Below are positions 52,398-60,964 of a stretch of 64,000 bases of DNA, piece after piece. The position numbers and the translations under genes were made by a program. The stretch's first letter is position 1, and the number at the start of each line of letters is the position of its first letter. Below the pieces are notes generated by a model, which saw nothing but the letters and a program-made list of their open reading frames with translations, was not told the origin of the DNA and ran no database searches. The stretch is from Halalkalicoccus sp. CGA53 (GTDB taxonomy: Archaea > Halobacteriota > Halobacteria > Halobacteriales > Halalkalicoccaceae). The stretch spans positions 2,807,521 through 2,871,520 of the forward strand of contig NZ_CP144125.1 in NCBI RefSeq assembly GCF_036429475.1. The letters run 5' to 3'.

Positions 52398-53516
52398 TTA
52401 GTACAAGTCATCCGATAGGTCCTCCAGCCGCGAGCCGAGCGTGGCCGAATCTGCGGCGACCGCCGACGAGAGTCGCTCTACGTCGTCAGCGGTCGCGATA
52501 AGGATCGTAGTCTCCGTGTCGGACATCGACACACCCTCCATCCCCTCCGCGGCGATCGCGAGCGCTCGCCGATCGTCCGCCGTGAGCGTGAGCGAGAAGG
52601 CCCGGGAGAGCCCACGAGCCGAGTCCGCCCCGACCGCGGCGAGGTGGCGCCCGAGCTCCCTGTCGGTGTGGACGTCGAGCTCCTCGGCCCGTTCGGATCG
52701 CGCCCGGACGGGGGTGAAGGCGTGGCCGATCGTCGCCGCGTCGGCCGTCTCGCGGACGTCGTGGGTCCGGATCACGTGTGCGCCGCGTTCGACCGCCATC
52801 GAGGTCGCGGCGAGACTCACCGCCAGCGCCTCCTCGGTCGAGCGGCCCGCGAGCGTTCGTAAAAAGTTCTTGCGGTTGATCGAGACGAGGATCGGCCGCC
52901 CGAGTGCGCGGAACTCGCGGAGTCGGTCGAACGTCTCTCTGTCGTCGGCGAGCGTCTTCCCCTCCGACCAGCTACCGAAGGCGGGGTCGACGATCGTCTT
53001 CTCGGTGAAGCCGTTCAGCGAGAGCGCCTCGTAGATGTCGTCGACGCGCTCGACCGCGCCGGGTCGTTCGAGGTCCGGCGGCGAGGCCATCTTCGCGACC
53101 GCGACGTCGTACTCCGCACAGACCCTGGGCATCTCGGGGTCGGCGAAGCCACAGACATCGTTGACCATGTCGAACCCGCGAGAGAGCGCCGCCGCGGCGA
53201 CCTGGTGGTAGCGGGTCTCGATCGAGAAGACCGCGTCTCCCGAGACCGACTCGATCGCCTCGCACGCGGTGTCGAGCCGTTCGAGTTCGCCCTCCACGGG
53301 GAGTACCTCGAGGCGCTTGTTCGCGGATTCGAGGCCGACGTCGACGATGTCGGCACCCTCGTCGATCAGTGCGCGGTCGACGTACGCGGCGGCCTCGCCC
53401 GGGTCGGAGAAGACGCTCGGGTCGTACGGCGACTCGCTGCTCACGTTGAGTACGCCCATGATCCGCGGGGGGTGGTCGTCGCCGATCGGGAGCCCCGCCG
53501 CGTCCACCGTTCTCAT
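52398..53516 (-). CDS. folP: Dihydropteroate synthase-like protein (FolP)
   Basis: The 372-residue protein is a divergent DHPS TIM barrel: PRIMGVLNVSSESPYDP at the position of the usual start motif, EGADIVDVGLESANKR, VFSIETRYHQV, DMVNDVCGFADPEM, and IVDPAFGSWSEGKT. The end of the barrel has SINRKNF and VIRTHDV. The Thr-Arg-Pro that contacts p-aminobenzoate in bacterial enzymes is not conserved (SANKR instead). About 95 residues follow the barrel as a C-terminal extension. It precedes mptE in the same direction. Confidence 0.85.
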   Translation of the reverse strand: MRTVDAAGLPIGDDHPPRIMGVLNVSSESPYDPSVFSDPGEAAAYVDRALIDEGADIVDVGLESANKRLEVLPVEGELERLDTACEAIESVSGDAVFSIETRYHQVAAAALSRGFDMVNDVCGFADPEMPRVCAEYDVAVAKMASPPDLERPGAVERVDDIYEALSLNGFTEKTIVDPAFGSWSEGKTLADDRETFDRLREFRALGRPILVSINRKNFLRTLAGRSTEEALAVSLAATSMAVERGAHVIRTHDVRETADAATIGHAFTPVRARSERAEELDVHTDRELGRHLAAVGADSARGLSRAFSLTLTADDRRALAIAAEGMEGVSMSDTETTILIATADDVERLSSAVAADSATLGSRLEDLSDDLY

Positions 53517-53616
53517 ACGGGGGCTGAGGACCGCGCGGGCATAGGCGGTGCGATAGCGACATCGGGACCCGGCCGCGGGTCAGGCGGCTTTTATCCGCTC
53601 GTTCCCTCCGACCCGT

Positions 53617-54141
53617 ATGGACAAGGTCAGCATCGGGCTGCGAGGGTGGCGCTTCGACGAGGCGGCCGTCTTCGACGAGGAGGGGGAGTTCAAGCCGCGC
53701 GAGGAGATCCCGAAGGCGGACAGACAGCGTCTCTCGCGGCTCGCGATCCTCGTCAACGCGCCGTGTAACGCCTGCTGGCTGATCCACGGCGAGGCCGAGC
53801 GGGAGAAGTGTGAGGTCGCCGAGGTGGTCTACGGCGAACCCGGACACGAGGTCGTCGTCTGTGCCGAGCACGAAGCCGACTTCCTCTACTGGTTCCGCGA
53901 GCAGGGCGGGAGCGAGTACGCCGGCGAGGAGGAACTCCAGCGGGCGTTCCACGAGTGGTTCGCCGGGGGCGAGCGCGCGCCGGAGGGCTACGGGGGTATG
54001 GACCACGTCGACACCGCCTCGTTCGAGGAGATACCGGACCCGACGGTTCCGGATACCGGAGAACGGGCGATCGACGCCCCGGAGGACGGGAAACGGGTCG
54101 ACATCCGCGAGTTCGGCCGCGAGTACCCGAAAGGCGAATGA
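53617..54141 (+). CDS. Hypothetical Cys-containing haloarchaeal protein
   Basis: The 174-residue acidic protein has a small Cys/His cluster: NAPCNACWLIHG, KCEVAEV and VVVCAEHEADF. This could bind one zinc ion. The N-terminus has VSIGLRGWRFDE and the C-terminus REFGREYPKGE. I do not recognise its family. It ends in a four-base overlap (ATGA) with the TrmJ-like gene, so a shared role in RNA modification is possible. Confidence 0.7.
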   Translation: MDKVSIGLRGWRFDEAAVFDEEGEFKPREEIPKADRQRLSRLAILVNAPCNACWLIHGEAEREKCEVAEVVYGEPGHEVVVCAEHEADFLYWFREQGGSEYAGEEELQRAFHEWFAGGERAPEGYGGMDHVDTASFEEIPDPTVPDTGERAIDAPEDGKRVDIREFGREYPKGE

Positions 54142-54905
54142 GTCGGGTACCGACCGTCTGCGTCGTCGGCGCGAAGACGCCCGGGAACGTCGGCACCATC
54201 GCCCGGGCGATGAAGAACTTCGGCTTCTCGGAACTCCTGCTGGTCGACCCGCCAGAGCTGGCAGAGGATGGCGAGGCGTACGGCTTCGCGGGCCACGCCA
54301 GAGAGGACGTCCTCCCGAACGCGGAGGAGATCGCGTTCGAGGAGCTCGTGACCGGGTACCACACCGTCGGCTTCACCGCGACGACCAACGAGGACGCGAC
54401 GAAACACGTCAGATACCCCTTCTCGACGCCCGCGGAGCTACGCGACCGGCTCGCTGCCCTCGACGCGCCGACGGCGCTCGTCTTCGGCCGAGAGCGAATC
54501 GGCCTCACGAACGAGGAGTTCGCGCGGATCGACGAGGTCTGTTCGATCCCGGCGAACCCCGAGTATCCGGTCCTGAACCTCGGACAGGCCGCGACGGTCG
54601 CGCTCTACGAACTCCGCGACCTCGCGCTCTCGCGCGACCAGCTCCCCCCAACCTACGACCGCGCCGACGAACGCGAGATCGAACAGCTCTACACGAACGT
54701 CGACTCGCTGCTGCGAGCGATCGAGTACCCCGAGGGAAAACGGCCGAAGACGATCAGGATGGTCCGCCGCATCCTCGGTCGGGCACATCCGACCGACCGC
54801 GAGATCCGCACGCTCCACGGCGTCGTCCGTCGCTGTACGCGCGCCGCGGAGGTGGCCTACGGCAACCGATCAGCACCGAGCGGATCCCGGGACGACCGCG
54901 ACTGA
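54138..54905 (+). CDS. trmJ: TrmJ-family RNA 2'-O-methyltransferase
   Basis: The 255-residue SPOUT methyltransferase has the N-terminal strand VCVVGAKTPGNVGTIARAMKNF, VFGRERIGLTNEE and the knotted SAM site IPANPEYPVLNLGQA with a GLTNEE loop. In archaea TrmJ methylates the ribose at tRNA position 32. The C-terminal helical tail (KRPKTIRMVRRILGRAHP) is seen in TrmJ. It overlaps the upstream Cys protein gene by four bases, and the convergent MaoC gene by 49 bases. Confidence 0.88.
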   Translation: MSRVPTVCVVGAKTPGNVGTIARAMKNFGFSELLLVDPPELAEDGEAYGFAGHAREDVLPNAEEIAFEELVTGYHTVGFTATTNEDATKHVRYPFSTPAELRDRLAALDAPTALVFGRERIGLTNEEFARIDEVCSIPANPEYPVLNLGQAATVALYELRDLALSRDQLPPTYDRADEREIEQLYTNVDSLLRAIEYPEGKRPKTIRMVRRILGRAHPTDREIRTLHGVVRRCTRAAEVAYGNRSAPSGSRDDRD

Positions 54906-55348
54906 GCGACCTCCCGTGCGACCATCACCAGCCCGACCATCGAGAACACGAGTTCGCCGGAGCCGTCTCTCGTCTCCGTTCGCGCTCGAACCAGCCCTCG
55001 CTCGTCGGTCTCCGGCTCCACCGAGAGGACCTCCGTCTCGATCGAGAGCACGTCCCCCGGCCGCACGGGCCGGGGAAACCGGAGTTCGTCGACGCCCCTC
55101 GCGCCGAGGCTCGCGGTCTCGGAGAGGAGCGAGTCGACGAGCAGGCGCATCGTCACCGCGGCCGTGTGCCAGCCGCTCGCGATCAGCCCGCCGTAGATCG
55201 ACTCCTCGCGGGCGAAGACCGGATCGGTGTGAAACGGCTGTGGGTCGTACGCCTCGGCGAACGATCGGACCTCCTCTTCGGTCATCTCGTACCCCCCGCC
55301 GGAGAAGGTATCACCGGGCGAGAAATCCTCGAACGTGAGCGTCATCAT
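54857..55348 (-). CDS. MaoC-like hot-dog dehydratase
   Basis: The 163-residue protein has the MaoC pattern: FEDFSPGDTF at the start, FAEAYDPQPFHTDP with the catalytic Asp and His, GLIASGWHTAA, and RFPRPVRPGDVLSI. It hydrates enoyl-CoA-type substrates or related ones. The start could be either of two adjacent ATGs (55348 or 55345). Its 3' end overlaps the trmJ 3' end by 49 bases on the opposite strand. Confidence 0.87.
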   Translation of the reverse strand: MMTLTFEDFSPGDTFSGGGYEMTEEEVRSFAEAYDPQPFHTDPVFAREESIYGGLIASGWHTAAVTMRLLVDSLLSETASLGARGVDELRFPRPVRPGDVLSIETEVLSVEPETDERGLVRARTETRDGSGELVFSMVGLVMVAREVAQSRSSRDPLGADRLP

Positions 55349-55434
55349 GGGGTGTAGCGGGCTCGCGCCGAAGAACGTTCGGTACACTTATCCACTGCCC
55401 CCCGTCCGTCCCGGTCGGGCCGAGTGGTAGGTAT

Positions 55435-55466
55435 CGGTCCGGGCGGTCGACGGTCCGGGCGGTCGA
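55435..55466 (+). repeat. Tandem duplication of a 16-base unit
   Basis: CGGTCCGGGCGGTCGA occurs twice head to tail without mismatch, 20 bases before the family A element copy 2. Confidence 0.85.
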
Positions 55467-55486
55467 CGGGGACAGCGGTCCGTATC

Positions 55487-55668
55487 ATAGGGACCGTCGT
55501 AGGAGTTCGTACTGCTTCGATCCCGAATCGAACGACACCGGTGACAGGTGTGCCTGATACGGACTGCTGTAACTGGTTAGCGGTGCAACCGCAGACGGTG
55601 TGCGGTTACGTCGGAAACGACTTACGGCAGTCCGTACGAGAGGTCGGGTCGGCTACGACGATCCCTAT
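55487..55668. repeat. Inverted-repeat element, family A (copy 2, interrupted)
   Basis: Left end ATAGGGACCGTCGTAG (55487-55502) and right end CTACGACGATCCCTAT (55653-55668) are inverted copies with one mismatch. The inner CGAATCGAACGACACCGGTG matches copies 1 and 3. It is 182 bases long because a family B element (55557-55636) lies inside. The last base of the right end is the first base of the gatE stop triplet on the plus strand. Confidence 0.75.
55557..55636. repeat. Inverted-repeat element, family B (copy 2, nested in family A)
   Basis: TACGGACTGCTGTAA (55558-55572) and TTACGGCAGTCCGTA (55622-55636) are inverted copies with one mismatch. The ends match those of the element at 20781-20862. 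Another fragment with the same end, ACAGCGGTCCGTAT, lies at 55472-55485, outside the family A element. Confidence 0.7.
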
Positions 55669-57545
55669 CAGCCCGCTTGCTCCCGGATCTCCTCTCTGAG
55701 GACCGTCGAAACGACCTCGCCGTCTGCCTTCCCGCCGAGCGCGCCCATCGCCTCGCCCATGAGCCCCGAGAAGGCGGCCATCCCCTCGGATTCGACCTGG
55801 TCGGCGTTTCGTTCGATGACCGCGCGGACGGCCTCGCGGACCTCGTCGTCCGAGGCACCGCCGAGGCCCTCGCGTTCGAGTGCCTCCTCGGGGGTGTGCT
55901 CCGGGGCCCCGGCGAGCGCCGCGAGCAGGTCGCCGACGCTCCCCTTCGGGAGGTCGCCGTCGCGGGCGAGCGCGAGCGTCCCGGCGAGTTGGTCCTCGGA
56001 GAGCGTCTCGACGGGCACGTCGTCCCGGCGGAGCTCCGTCAGCGTGGATTCGAGCGTCCCCGCGGCCAGCGTGGGGTCTACCCCATCGGCCACGACGCGC
56101 TCGAACAGCGGCATCTTCCTGCCGAATGCGACCTGCTCGGCGAGCCCGGCGTCCAGTCCCAGCTCACTCTCGTAGCGCTCGGCCCGCTCGGTGAGCAGTT
56201 CGGGGATCGCCACCTCGCTCGCGTCCGGTTCGACGGGAGGCACGTCCGTCTCGGGGTACATTCGTGCCGCGCCGGGCAGCGGACGGAGGTATCTCGACGT
56301 TCCGTCCTCGTTCGCCCCACGGGTCTCCTCGGGGACGCCCTCTATCGCCGTTTCGGCTCGCTCCCCGACGGCGTCGATCGCCTGCCTCGCGATCTCGTTC
56401 TCGTCCGCGACGATCGCCACCGCGTCGTCGGGACCGGCGCCGACCGCCTCACGTAGCTCCTCGACCTCCGCGCCCGTCACGCCGTAGGCCGGCAGCTCGT
56501 CGGTGTGAAAGATCCCGCCCGCGCCGTGGCGCTTGGCGTGGTCCGAGAGCTCGGTGCCGAGCCGTCGATCCGGCTGTATCTCGGCACCGACGAGCCCGTC
56601 GAAGCCGGCGAGGCGGACGGCCATCACCGTCCCTCCGGACGAGAGCGCACCCCGGATGACGCCGCTGTCGGTCCCCGCGAAGACGGCCCCGACCTCGACC
56701 GGATCGTCGACGGACGCCTCCCGTTCCCGGAGTACCTCCGCGACCTCGAGCAGCCGCCGCTGGCGGTGGACCTCGCCACGGACGAGCTCCTCGATCCCCG
56801 CGAGGTCCTGGACGCCCTTCACCTCGACGCGGGCGCCGTCGGCGATCGAGACGTTCACGTCCTGTCGGATCGTCCCCAGCCCGCGTTTGACCTTCCCCGT
56901 CGACCGCAGCAGCATCCCGATCGTCTCCGCCGCCTCCCTGGCCTGTTCGGGCGATCCGATGTCCGGGGCGGTGCCGATCTCCACCAGCGGGATCCCCAGC
57001 CTGTCGAGGCTGTAGACGACGCCCTCGTCGGTCTCCTCGATCCGCCCGGCGCTCTCCTCCTCGAGCAGCAGGTCCTCGATCCCGACCGGCCCGTCGCTCG
57101 TCTCGATCTCGCCACCCATCGCGAGCAGCGCCGAGCGCTGGAAGCCCGAGGTGTTCGAGCCGTCGACGACGATCTTTCGCATAACGTGGAGCTGGTCGAC
57201 CGGTCGCATCTCCATCAGCAGCGCCGCCTCGAGCGCCGTCTCGAGCGCCTCGGCGTCGAGTTCGCCCGGCGGCTCGTCGTCCTCCTCGACGAGACAGGTG
57301 GTGTCGTAGGCGAGGTAGGTAAAACGCCGCTCGACGCGGCTCTCCTCGACCGCCGCTGCGTCGAGTTCGCCGAGTTCGCTCCGCGTCGGGTGGAGATACC
57401 GGAAGAACCGACGCGTCGACTCCTCGGGCTCTCGTCGCTCGGTGGGACAGCCACAGAACAGCTTCGTCTCGGTGTCGAGCTGCTGGTGGATCTCGAGGCC
57501 GGCGACCAGACCCACCTCCTCGTAATCGTACTCCGGGACGCTCAT
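55668..57545 (-). CDS. gatE: Glu-tRNA(Gln) amidotransferase subunit E
   Basis: The 625-residue protein from ATG 57545 matches archaeal GatE: VGLVAGLEIHQQLDTETKLFCGCP at the start, a GatB-like cradle with RKIVVDGSNTSGFQRS and SLDRLGIPLVEIGTAPD, KRGLGTIRQDVNVSI, an AspRS-like insertion with RLAGFDGLVGAE, and the C-terminal helical/YqeY domain. With GatD it turns Glu-tRNA-Gln into Gln-tRNA-Gln. GatD is not in the window. Its 3' end touches the family A element. Confidence 0.97.
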   Translation of the reverse strand: MSVPEYDYEEVGLVAGLEIHQQLDTETKLFCGCPTERREPEESTRRFFRYLHPTRSELGELDAAAVEESRVERRFTYLAYDTTCLVEEDDEPPGELDAEALETALEAALLMEMRPVDQLHVMRKIVVDGSNTSGFQRSALLAMGGEIETSDGPVGIEDLLLEEESAGRIEETDEGVVYSLDRLGIPLVEIGTAPDIGSPEQAREAAETIGMLLRSTGKVKRGLGTIRQDVNVSIADGARVEVKGVQDLAGIEELVRGEVHRQRRLLEVAEVLREREASVDDPVEVGAVFAGTDSGVIRGALSSGGTVMAVRLAGFDGLVGAEIQPDRRLGTELSDHAKRHGAGGIFHTDELPAYGVTGAEVEELREAVGAGPDDAVAIVADENEIARQAIDAVGERAETAIEGVPEETRGANEDGTSRYLRPLPGAARMYPETDVPPVEPDASEVAIPELLTERAERYESELGLDAGLAEQVAFGRKMPLFERVVADGVDPTLAAGTLESTLTELRRDDVPVETLSEDQLAGTLALARDGDLPKGSVGDLLAALAGAPEHTPEEALEREGLGGASDDEVREAVRAVIERNADQVESEGMAAFSGLMGEAMGALGGKADGEVVSTVLREEIREQAG

Positions 57546-57658
57546 TGCGCTGTGCTCCGCGCGCGAGGGGTAAAAAACCGTCCAGTTCGCCCGCACGGGC
57601 CGTCGCTCTCGCCCCCTGAGCGTCGCTCGGCGGTTCGGATGCTGTAGCGTTCGTTCTC

Positions 57659-57892
57659 TCAGCGCTGACGGATGCGGATGTCCTCTACCCGTACGAGGTC
57701 CTCGCCGATGCCCTCGCCGTCACACTCCTCTGCCGTGCAGTGGTAGTGCCAGCCGTCGCGGGTCGCCCGCCGCTCGCCGAAGCGGTTGCCACACTTCTTG
57801 CAGAAGAGCTGGTCGGTCTCGCACTGGTCCCGGTGGAGTTCGAGTGCGAGTTCCGTCGAGAAGGCCCGGTTGCACGTCCGACACGTATACAT
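57659..57892 (-). CDS. Zinc-finger protein (HVO_2901-type)
   Basis: The 77-residue protein has two zinc sites: MYTCRTCNRAF with LELHRDQC (C2H2-like CxxC...H...C), and CKKCGNRFGERR with WHYHCTAEEC (CxxC...C...C). The start ATG at 57892 gives the standard N-terminus. I recall this as the HVO_2901 zinc-finger family of haloarchaea, function unknown. It is encoded alone. Confidence 0.8.
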   Translation of the reverse strand: MYTCRTCNRAFSTELALELHRDQCETDQLFCKKCGNRFGERRATRDGWHYHCTAEECDGEGIGEDLVRVEDIRIRQR

Positions 57893-58058
57893 ATCCCGAC
57901 ACACGCAGGCCCCACTGAAAAACGTATGGGTCGAAACCGCCGCGTGAGAGCTTCACACGCTCGATATCGCGAATCGAGTGATCCCGACGCCGCCTATCGG
58001 TTTTCAGATATAATGATGATCAGTACACATACTAATTCTTAGGAGAGGCTAGAGGGGA

Positions 58059-59465
58059 CTACCCGTCGCCGAGGATGCCGCGTTCGGTCATCTTCATCGG
58101 GTCGAGCACCTCGTTCGCCTCCTCCTCGGTGACGTAGCCCTTCTCGATCGCGACCTCGCGCACGGTCTTTCCTTCTCTCAGAGCCGTCTTCGCCGCATCA
58201 GCGGCCTGCTCGTAACCGATGTGGGGGTTGAGCGCCGTCGCGAGCGCCATCGACCCCTCGACCTGCTCGGCGCAGTAGGCCTCGTTCGCCTCCAGTTTCG
58301 CGACGAACCGCTCGGCGAACGTCTCCGAGGCGTTCGCTATCAGTTTCGCCGACTCGAGGAAGTCGTGGGCGAGCACCGGCTTGTAGAGGTTGAGGTCGAG
58401 TTCGCCTCTGCTGGCTCCGGCGGCGATCGTCGCGTCGTTGCCGAGCACCTGCTTGTGGACCTGGTTGACCGCTTCGGCCACGACGGGATTGATCTTCCCC
58501 GGCATGATCGAACTGCCCGGCTGGTTCTCCGGCTGTTCGATCTCGCCGAGGCCGTTTCGGGGTCCGGAGGCGAGCAAGCGGAGGTCGTTCGCGATCTTGT
58601 TGAGCGAGCCCGCGACGGTCCGGAGCGCCCCGCTTGCCTCGGCCATCGCGTCGTGGGCCGCCTGTGCCTCGAAGTGGTTGTCGGCCTCGTAGCAGTCGAT
58701 GCCGATCTCCTCGGTAACGTACTCTGCGGCGCGCTCGGGGAACTCGGGGTGGGTGTTCAGCCCCGTGCCGACCGCCGTCCCCCCGAGGGCGAGTTCGGTG
58801 AGGTGCGCGCGGGTGGCCTTCACGCGTGCGCGGCCCTTCTCGATCTGGGTGCGGTAGCCGCCGAACTCCTGGCCGAGCGTGACCGGCGTCGCGTCCTGGA
58901 GGTGTGTCCGCCCGGTCTTCACGACCCCGGCGAACTCCTCTTCCTTCTCTCCGAGTGCCTCCTCGAGCGTTTCGAGGGCCGGCAATACCTCCTCCTCGAG
59001 CGCGACGAGCGCCGAGACGTGCATCGCCGTCGGGATCACGTCGTTCGAGGACTGCCCGAAGTTGACGTGGTCGTTCGGGTGAACGGTACCGTCGCCGATT
59101 TCAGTACCTAGAATCTCCGTCGCCCGGTTCGCGATCACCTCGTTCGCGTTCATGTTCGAGGAGGTACCCGAGCCGGTCTGGAAGACGTCGACCGGGAACT
59201 GGTCGTCGTGTTCGCCGTCGATCACCTCGTCTGCGGCCTCGACGATCGCCTCACCGATCTCGTCCTCTAAAAGGTCCAGATCGAGGTTCGCCCGCGCGGC
59301 GGACTTCTTCACGACGCCGAGCGCGCGGACGAACCGGCTGTCGAACTCGATCCCGGAGATCGGGAAGTTCTCCACCGCGCGCTGTGTCTGTGCTCCCCAG
59401 TAGGCGTCGGCGGGGACCTCCATCTCGCCCAGGCTGTCGCGTTCGGTCCGGAACTCCTCTGTCAT
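58059..59465 (-). CDS. fumC: Class II fumarate hydratase
   Basis: The 468-residue enzyme from ATG 59465 has the fumarase/aspartase signature GSSIMPGKINP with the active loop, TGSGTSSNMNANEV, GRTHLQDATPV and NPHIGY near the end. The other lid residues are also present. It interconverts fumarate and malate in the TCA cycle. TTTTACC (59488-59496 on the plus strand as GGTAAAA) gives a leaderless promoter, directly beside the family A element copy 3. Confidence 0.96.
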   Translation of the reverse strand: MTEEFRTERDSLGEMEVPADAYWGAQTQRAVENFPISGIEFDSRFVRALGVVKKSAARANLDLDLLEDEIGEAIVEAADEVIDGEHDDQFPVDVFQTGSGTSSNMNANEVIANRATEILGTEIGDGTVHPNDHVNFGQSSNDVIPTAMHVSALVALEEEVLPALETLEEALGEKEEEFAGVVKTGRTHLQDATPVTLGQEFGGYRTQIEKGRARVKATRAHLTELALGGTAVGTGLNTHPEFPERAAEYVTEEIGIDCYEADNHFEAQAAHDAMAEASGALRTVAGSLNKIANDLRLLASGPRNGLGEIEQPENQPGSSIMPGKINPVVAEAVNQVHKQVLGNDATIAAGASRGELDLNLYKPVLAHDFLESAKLIANASETFAERFVAKLEANEAYCAEQVEGSMALATALNPHIGYEQAADAAKTALREGKTVREVAIEKGYVTEEEANEVLDPMKMTERGILGDG

Positions 59466-59502
59466 ACCCCTCCCCTCTCCGGGATCGGGGTAAAAGCTAC
59501 TG

Positions 59503-59602
59503 ATAGGGATCATCGTAGTCAACCGGATCTCTCGGGTAGACGTGTCACCGATGTCGCTCGATTCGAAATCGGAGACCTACGGACGTCTACGATGATCCCT
59601 AT
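59503..59602. repeat. Inverted-repeat element, family A (copy 3)
   Basis: Exactly 100 bases. The ends ATAGGGATCATCGTAG (59503-59518) and CTACGATGATCCCTAT (59587-59602) are perfect 16-base inverted repeats. The inner part (GTGTCACCGATGTCGCTCGATTCG) is the reverse complement of the conserved inner part of copies 1 and 2, so this copy has the opposite orientation. It lies between the bolA stop and the fumC promoter. Confidence 0.85.
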
Positions 59603-59641
59603 GAATTTCCCTCTCCGATCTCTCTCCGGCGCTGAGTGTCC

Positions 59642-59884
59642 TCAGCCCTCGTACTCCTCGGGGGTGTACGTCTTCAGTTCGAGGGCGTGGATGTCTCTGG
59701 TCATGTGCTCGCCGAGGGCCTCGTAGACGAGCTGGTGCTGGGCGACGAGGCTCTCTCCTTCGAAGGCGGGCGAGACGACGACCGCCGTGAGGTGGTCGTC
59801 GTCGTGTTCGCCGCGCGCCCTGCGTACCTCCGCCTGGGCGTCGAGTTCCGATTCGATCAGGGCTTCGACCTCGCTCGGATCCAT
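59642..59884 (-). CDS. bolA: BolA-family protein
   Basis: The 80-residue protein from ATG 59884 has the BolA fold: [15 protein letters not shown] at the start, [31 protein letters not shown] and [14 protein letters not shown]. The usual His of VxH is in VAQHQLVY. BolA-type proteins act with monothiol glutaredoxins in iron-sulfur handling or bind nucleic acid. It lies 34 bases after fen1, in the same direction. Confidence 0.9.
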   Translation of the reverse strand: MDPSEVEALIESELDAQAEVRRARGEHDDDHLTAVVVSPAFEGESLVAQHQLVYEALGEHMTRDIHALELKTYTPEEYEG

Positions 59885-59918
59885 ACCCTCCCTCCGCACT
59901 CACCTCCCAAAAACGTGT

Positions 59919-60893
59919 TCAGGTCCAGCTATCGAGGCCGGTCTGCGTCGTCGCCTCCTCGATCCGCTCGAAACCGCGAGAGACCTCCTCCTCGGGGATC
60001 CCCCACTCCGCGACGTACTCCCGGGCGGCCCCGACGTCGGGAGAACCGTCGAAGTCGACGTCGATGTCGGTCACGGGCGGGTCGAGAAAGAGGTCACGGA
60101 CCGCCTCGGCGTTCTCGATCGTCTCCCCACGGGCCTCCAGCACGCTCCAGAGGTCGCCGTGCTCGCGGATCTCCTTCAGGGCAGTCTTCGGACCGACCCC
60201 GGAGACCCCCTCGTTGAAGTCCGTTCCACAGAGGATGCCGACGTCGATCAGCGCCTCCAGACCGAGATCGAGCCCCGAGAGCGTTCTCTCCAGATCCATC
60301 AGCTCCGGATCGCCGCTGCTGGTCAGCCCCCGGAGCGTCCTCGGCGACCCGAACAGCAGCGCGTCGTAGTCCTCGGTCCCGGCGTACTCCACGACACCGG
60401 TCTTCGCCATATGTGCGGTCTGGGCCTCGCCCTCGGCTGGGGCTTCGACGATGGGGACCGCGAGCAGTGAGAGGAGTTCGCGCGTCGTCTCCTGGATGGT
60501 GGGCGTGAGTCGCTGGGTGCGCGACTCGAGCCGGGAGGCGGCGATCGTATCACCCTTTTCCTTCGCGCGTTCGAGTTCCATCTCGGCCTCCTTGCGCGCC
60601 GCGCGGCGCTCTTCGACCTCCGCCGCTTTGAGATCGGTCACCGCCCCGTCGAAGACCATCACCGGGCTGAGGCCGTTCTCGTAGAGCTTCGGCAGGCCCT
60701 TCACGACCCCGATCAGGTTCGCCACCTCCCTCCCCTCGTCGGTCGTATACGCCTCCGAGGAGGTCCACTTCACCGTCGTCGTGAGATACCGGTAGAGCCA
60801 GTTGTGCGCGTCGATCGCGACGGTCGATCCCCGGAGGGAGTCGAACGAGACGGTCTCGATCGCGGCGAGCTCCCTGAGTGCGGCGTTTCCCAT
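59919..60893 (-). CDS. fen1: Flap endonuclease 1
   Basis: The 324-residue nuclease starts at ATG 60893. The metal-binding acids are Asp in [20 protein letters not shown], Glu pair in [13 protein letters not shown], Asp in [11 protein letters not shown], and [17 protein letters not shown] (H2TH/helix-hairpin). The C-terminal QTGLDSWT is the PCNA-binding motif. It cleaves 5' flaps in lagging-strand synthesis and repair. Confidence 0.95.
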   Translation of the reverse strand: MGNAALRELAAIETVSFDSLRGSTVAIDAHNWLYRYLTTTVKWTSSEAYTTDEGREVANLIGVVKGLPKLYENGLSPVMVFDGAVTDLKAAEVEERRAARKEAEMELERAKEKGDTIAASRLESRTQRLTPTIQETTRELLSLLAVPIVEAPAEGEAQTAHMAKTGVVEYAGTEDYDALLFGSPRTLRGLTSSGDPELMDLERTLSGLDLGLEALIDVGILCGTDFNEGVSGVGPKTALKEIREHGDLWSVLEARGETIENAEAVRDLFLDPPVTDIDVDFDGSPDVGAAREYVAEWGIPEEEVSRGFERIEEATTQTGLDSWT

Positions 60894-60964
60894 CGCTCGG
60901 AGTTCGAAGCGTGTGGGTTTGAAGCTACGGACTCCGCCGCGATCCTGCCACGGACCTGTGTGCC

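Noticed and set aside
55435-55668. CRISPR array
   Set aside because: Repeats here are one tandem pair and nested inverted repeats, not regularly spaced direct repeats. No cas genes are present in the window.
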